The notes beneath the pieces were generated by a model. The model saw nothing but the letters and a program-made list of their open reading frames with translations. It did not search any database and was not told the DNA's origin. Below, piece by piece: positions 5,876 through 8,629 of a stretch of DNA of 8,629 bases. The stretch lies in assembly GCA_902362365.1 (NCBI GenBank), contig CABIVQ010000079.1, positions 1-8,629 on the forward strand, in the 5' to 3' direction. The first letter of the stretch is position 1. The number at the start of each line of letters is the position of its first letter. The stretch comes from Clostridiaceae bacterium (GTDB taxonomy: Bacteria; Bacillota; Clostridia; Peptostreptococcales; Peptostreptococcaceae). A program made the translations under genes and the position numbers.

Positions 5876-6844
5876 TTGAATTCTACAAAGAAGATGACCG
5901 AAGCAGCATTGTTAACATCTTTATTTATAGTTACTACAATAGTCTCTGTAAGTACTGGTTTTGGATATGCAGTATATTTAGATTTTGCAGTACCTATATT
6001 CTTTTGTATAATATGTTTGAAATGTGATTTTAAATATACAGTATTATCAAGTATAAGTTCATTGTTAATAGTTTCTTTGGTTTTAGGAAATATAGGAACA
6101 GCGATATGGATGATTCAAAGTATTATTCTTGGGTTAACTTGTGGTGTATTGCTTACAAAATCTACAACAATAATAGATGATTTTATTTATGGATCAATAT
6201 TAGGTGTTATACTTATGGTATTTGTAGATATTTATGCGTCTACACTAATTGGATATAGTTTCATGAATGAGTTTCAAGGATATGCAAATATGTTTACAAA
6301 TAAAAGATACATAGACTTAGTATATTATATTCTGATAGCATTGCTTCCTATGGGAACAATATTTAGTGTTTATTTCTTATCACTACTTTTAGGGAAGAAG
6401 TTAAATATATTAAAAGAAAATTCTAAGAAGAAATTATATATGATGAAAAACTTTAGGACTTGTGGAAGATATATATGCTCTTCGAAAAAAGTATTTTACT
6501 CTTGTGTTATTTATATATTATTTATAGAAATATTAAATCTTATAGGTCTTAGAATTGAACAAACCTATATTAAAACAATATTAATATCCTCGGAGTATAT
6601 ATGTTTATATTTTGTAATAAGGGATGCATTTATATTAGTTCAAAATTATATTTTACTAAAATACAAAAAAGCTATATATATAAGAATATTTTCTATAATA
6701 GTTGCAGTATCTTTAGTATTTTTATTAAAAATAACTACAGCGGTATTAGTAATTTTTAATGTTATTTTAGATAAAAGAGTAAATATAAGAATAAATCAAA
6801 CTAAATTAGTTAATAACTATGTAAACCAGCTGATTTACAGATAA
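5876..6844 (+). CDS. Multispanning membrane protein, probably DUF2232 (YybS-like)
   Basis: The product is a very hydrophobic protein of 322 residues from the TTG start. Counting from that start, stretches near residues 10-28, 32-48, 53-72, 77-94, 102-127, 148-173, 207-225, 232-255 and 267-295 look membrane-spanning. That gives eight or nine helices, with a basic loop (about 174-206) between two halves. The opening KMTEAALLTSLFIV and the overall plan resemble the DUF2232/YybS family, whose N-terminal half recalls ECF-transporter S components; its function is not established. An in-frame ATG exists at 5861, but it overlaps the GGAGG ribosome site (5863-5867), so the TTG eight bases downstream is preferred. 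In many Firmicutes yybS precedes gdpP and rplI; here it stands alone before a tyrS T-box unit. The family call is from recall; an unrelated polytopic protein is possible. Confidence 0.65.
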   Translation: MNSTKKMTEAALLTSLFIVTTIVSVSTGFGYAVYLDFAVPIFFCIICLKCDFKYTVLSSISSLLIVSLVLGNIGTAIWMIQSIILGLTCGVLLTKSTTIIDDFIYGSILGVILMVFVDIYASTLIGYSFMNEFQGYANMFTNKRYIDLVYYILIALLPMGTIFSVYFLSLLLGKKLNILKENSKKKLYMMKNFRTCGRYICSSKKVFYSCVIYILFIEILNLIGLRIEQTYIKTILISSEYICLYFVIRDAFILVQNYILLKYKKAIYIRIFSIIVAVSLVFLLKITTAVLVIFNVILDKRVNIRINQTKLVNNYVNQLIYR

Positions 6845-6913
6845 TCTATTTTGTAGAAATAAAATGGTACTATTGAATAAAATAGAAAATCTTGTGTATA
6901 ATAATAAAAAAGG

Positions 6914-6942
6914 TTGACAAATTTTGAAAATCACCATATATT
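6914..6942 (+). promoter_or_regulatory. tyrS promoter (sigma-A type)
   Basis: A perfect -35 TTGACA (6914-6919) and TATATT -10 (6937-6942) are separated by exactly 17 bases. Transcription would begin near 6949, giving a leader of about 330 bases that holds the T-box. It is the best promoter in the window. Confidence 0.85.
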
Positions 6943-6969
6943 AGAATTAACAATTATATCAAATAAAGC

Positions 6970-7235
6970 AATGAAGAGAAGAAGTAAATTTAATGTCGTT
7001 TAACAGAGAGTTCCCGGTAGGTGCGAGGGGATAAACAAGTTTTATTGAATACATCTCTGAGCTGTAGCTCCCAAAGATAACAACTAGTAGGAGTTTATCG
7101 TAGTAGCACACGTTATAGTGCTAAAGTATACTATTTTGTGTACTTATAGAGGTTAATATTGTGAAGTATTAATAAACTAAGGTGGTAACACGTAAGCATA
7201 GCTTTCGTCCTTTTTATAGGATGAAAGCTTTTTTT
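6970..7235 (+). promoter_or_regulatory. T-box riboswitch, tyrosine-specific
   Basis: The tyrS leader has the parts of a T-box that senses uncharged tRNA. Stem I is formed by AGAGAG (near 7005-7010) pairing with CTCT after the specifier loop; it includes a GGTAGGTGCGA apical block. The specifier loop GAATACATC carries the Tyr codon TAC at 7050-7052. Further hairpins follow, for example AGCAC/GTGCT at 7105-7122. The T-box AAGGTGGTAACACG is at 7179-7192. Its TGGT bulge (7183-7186) complements the ACCA end of tRNA-Tyr, which has discriminator A. AAGG can pair with CCTT (7209-7212) to form the antiterminator, at the expense of the attenuator hairpin. Uncharged tRNA-Tyr should thus switch on tyrS. 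The 5' boundary is approximate. Confidence 0.93.
7200..7235 (+). terminator. T-box attenuator (intrinsic terminator) before tyrS
   Basis: A 12-base-pair stem, AGCTTTCGTCCT (7200-7211) with AGGATGAAAGCT (7218-7229) and one G-U pair, has a 6-base loop and is followed by seven T (7229-7235). The left arm overlaps the 3' side of the antiterminator, so the two structures are mutually exclusive. Confidence 0.9.
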
Positions 7236-7277
7236 ATTATAAAAAAGTTAGATATTAAATATATAGGAGGCATAATT

Positions 7278-8483
7278 ATGAAGAAAACTATTGAAGATCA
7301 AATGAAGATAATACTGAAGGGTGTAGACTCAATCATAGATGAAAAAGATCTAAAAGAAAAGCTAGAAAAAGCTGAAAAAGAAGGAAGACAATTAACAGTA
7401 AAACTAGGATTAGATCCAAGTGCTCCAGATATACATTTAGGACATACTGTTGTTCTTAGAAAAATGAAGCAATTACAAGATTTAGGACACAAGGTTGTAA
7501 TATTAATTGGAGACTTCACTGGTAAAATAGGAGATCCAACTGGCAAATCTGCTACTAGAAAAGCTTTAACTACTAAGCAAGTTTTAGAAAATGCTCAAAC
7601 TTACAAAGAGCAAATATTTAAAGTATTAGATCCAGAAAAAACAGAAGTAAGATTCAACAGTGAGTGGTTAGGAGAATTAAAATTTGATGAAGTTGTTAAA
7701 CTAGCTGCTACTATAACTGTTGCAAGAATGTTAGAAAGAGAAGATTTCAAGAAAAGATATGAAAATCAACAACCAATATCAGTTCATGAATTCTTCTATC
7801 CGTTAATGCAAGGATACGATTCAGTTGCATTAAATGCAGATATAGAATTAGGTGGAACAGACCAAAGATTTAACTTACTTATGGGAAGAAGTTTACAAAG
7901 AGAGTTTGGACAAGAATCTCAAGTAGTTATAATGATGCCATTACTTGAAGGTTTAGATGGTGTTAATAAAATGAGTAAGAGTTTAGGAAACTACATAGGT
8001 ATAGATGAAGCTGCTTCTGTAATGTACCAAAAAGCAATGGAAATACCTGATGAGTTAATAATAAAATACTACAATTTAGTAACCGATGTTCACCCTGATG
8101 AGGTAGCTAAAGTAGTAGAAAGATTAGAGAACGGTGAAAACCCTAGAAATATAAAAATGGAATTAGCTAGAGAAATCGTAAGATTATATCATAGCGAAGA
8201 AGATGTGTTAGCAGCTGAAGAAAGATTTAAGTCTGTATTCCAAAAAGGACAAATACCAACAGACATATTAACTGTGGAAGTATCTAAAGAAAACTTAGAT
8301 ATAGCAGGTGTTTTAGTTGAGAATAAAATGGTTCCATCTAAGAGTGAATTAAGAAGATTAGTTAATCAAGGTGGAGTTAAGGTAAATCAAGAGAAAATTA
8401 GTAATTTACAAGATGTAGTTGCTGAAGGTGAATTAGTGATTCAAATAGGAAAGAAAAAGTTTATAAAATTAATAGTTAAGTAA
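7278..8483 (+). CDS. tyrS: Tyrosyl-tRNA synthetase (TyrZ-type)
   Basis: This class I synthetase charges tRNA-Tyr with tyrosine in the cytoplasm. The 401-residue protein has the Rossmann fold with the HIGH-like motif HLGH at 53-56 in [13 protein letters not shown], the tyrosine-site strand [10 protein letters not shown] at 190-199 and KMSKS at 231-235. An S4 RNA-binding domain fills the C-terminus (about 340-401, with [18 protein letters not shown]). The sequence around HLGH and the length match the TyrZ (type 2) subfamily rather than Bacillus TyrS. The ATG at 7278 is chosen because GGAGG (7266-7270) precedes it by seven bases; the frame stays open back to a GTG at 7182, but that lies in the T-box motif and cannot be a start. 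Codons are more selective (many AGA, GGA, CCA) than in the neighbours, as expected of a well-expressed gene. It is a single-gene unit under T-box control and ends at a strong terminator. Confidence 0.97.
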   Translation: MKKTIEDQMKIILKGVDSIIDEKDLKEKLEKAEKEGRQLTVKLGLDPSAPDIHLGHTVVLRKMKQLQDLGHKVVILIGDFTGKIGDPTGKSATRKALTTKQVLENAQTYKEQIFKVLDPEKTEVRFNSEWLGELKFDEVVKLAATITVARMLEREDFKKRYENQQPISVHEFFYPLMQGYDSVALNADIELGGTDQRFNLLMGRSLQREFGQESQVVIMMPLLEGLDGVNKMSKSLGNYIGIDEAASVMYQKAMEIPDELIIKYYNLVTDVHPDEVAKVVERLENGENPRNIKMELAREIVRLYHSEEDVLAAEERFKSVFQKGQIPTDILTVEVSKENLDIAGVLVENKMVPSKSELRRLVNQGGVKVNQEKISNLQDVVAEGELVIQIGKKKFIKLIVK

Positions 8484-8487
8484 TTAT

Positions 8488-8548
8488 AAAGACTATCTTA
8501 TAGTAAGAATATATTTAAAATATTTTAGACTATAAGATAGTCTTTTTT
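8488..8548 (+). terminator. tyrS intrinsic terminator
   Basis: A perfect 17-base-pair stem, AAAGACTATCTTATAGT (8488-8504) with its complement (8529-8545), encloses a 24-base AT-rich loop and runs into six T (8543-8548). It begins five bases after the tyrS stop. Confidence 0.9.
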
Positions 8549-8577
8549 ATATACTAAGGTATTATAAAAAATGGTCT

Positions 8578-8601
8578 TGTGGATAAGTTTTGATGTATAA
8601 T
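8578..8601 (+). promoter_or_regulatory. DnaA-box 9-mer and TATAAT box near the window end
   Basis: TGTGGATAA at 8578-8586 is the exact complement of the DnaA-box consensus TTATCCACA. Ten bases later TATAAT (8596-8601) could be the -10 of a gene beginning outside the window. The -35 region is poor. A single box does not make an origin, and its presence may be chance in AT-rich DNA. Confidence 0.3.
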
Positions 8602-8629
8602 AATGATGTGAGAACAAATGCAGAAAAGA

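Noticed and set aside
6839..6892. Imperfect hairpin overlapping the end of the YybS-like gene
   Set aside because: Arms TCTATTTT and AAAATAGA pair, but the stem is AT-only apart from one base, the loop is long and no T-run follows; not good enough to call a terminator.
7182..7277. N-terminal extension of tyrS by 32 codons
   Set aside because: It reads through the T-box motif and attenuator; the GGAGG-preceded ATG at 7278 gives the normal protein.
7298..7546. Minus-strand open frame opposite tyrS
   Set aside because: Antisense to the HLGH-containing catalytic region of tyrS; no independent support.
8578..8629. Possible replication origin
   Set aside because: Only one DnaA box, no clustered boxes, and no dnaA, dnaN or rpmH nearby.

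Overview
The window is AT-rich, with compact genes, strong purine-rich ribosome binding sites (GGAGG type), occasional TTG starts, a tyrosyl-tRNA T-box leader and a clostridial-type FeoB. This points to a low-GC Firmicute of the class Clostridia. Peptostreptococcaceae (relatives of Clostridioides, Romboutsia, Paraclostridium) is my best guess, from protein flavour only and not from any database search.

Layout, left to right. (1) Positions 1-466 are a decayed region: the last 15 codons and right end of an IS30-family insertion sequence, followed at once by the 3' remnant of a YtcJ-like amidohydrolase gene with three in-frame ochre stops and a +1 frameshift. (2) A symmetrical terminator at 498-525 separates this from the feoAB operon on the minus strand (ferrous iron permease FeoB and its small partner FeoA, 528-2907). 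(3) Divergent from feoA is a DtxR/MntR-family metal-sensing repressor (3060-3518). The shared 152-bp intergenic region holds two inverted repeats that resemble DtxR-type operators. (4) A murE gene (meso-diaminopimelate-adding ligase, 3662-5122) stands outside any cell-division/cell-wall cluster. It converges on an ElaA-like GNAT acetyltransferase (5258-5698, minus). The gap between them is almost filled by a 110-bp element with imperfect terminal inverted repeats. (5) A multispanning membrane protein, probably DUF2232/YybS-like (5876-6844), comes next. (6) A complete tyrosine T-box unit follows: consensus promoter, leader with a UAC specifier, T-box motif, attenuator, TyrZ-type tyrS (7278-8483) and a strong terminator. 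(7) The last 80 bases hold a perfect DnaA-box 9-mer and a TATAAT box ahead of whatever gene lies beyond the window.

Functionally the feo genes and the adjacent repressor look like one metal-homeostasis unit: FeoA and FeoB import Fe(II), and the repressor probably shuts the promoter when metal is plentiful. The other genes are housekeeping or accessory genes with no evident functional link. I see no CRISPR array, phage, toxin-antitoxin or defence system, and no convincing undescribed multi-gene system. The points most worth checking are the regulator/operator arrangement, the 110-bp palindromic element and the IS-interrupted pseudogene.
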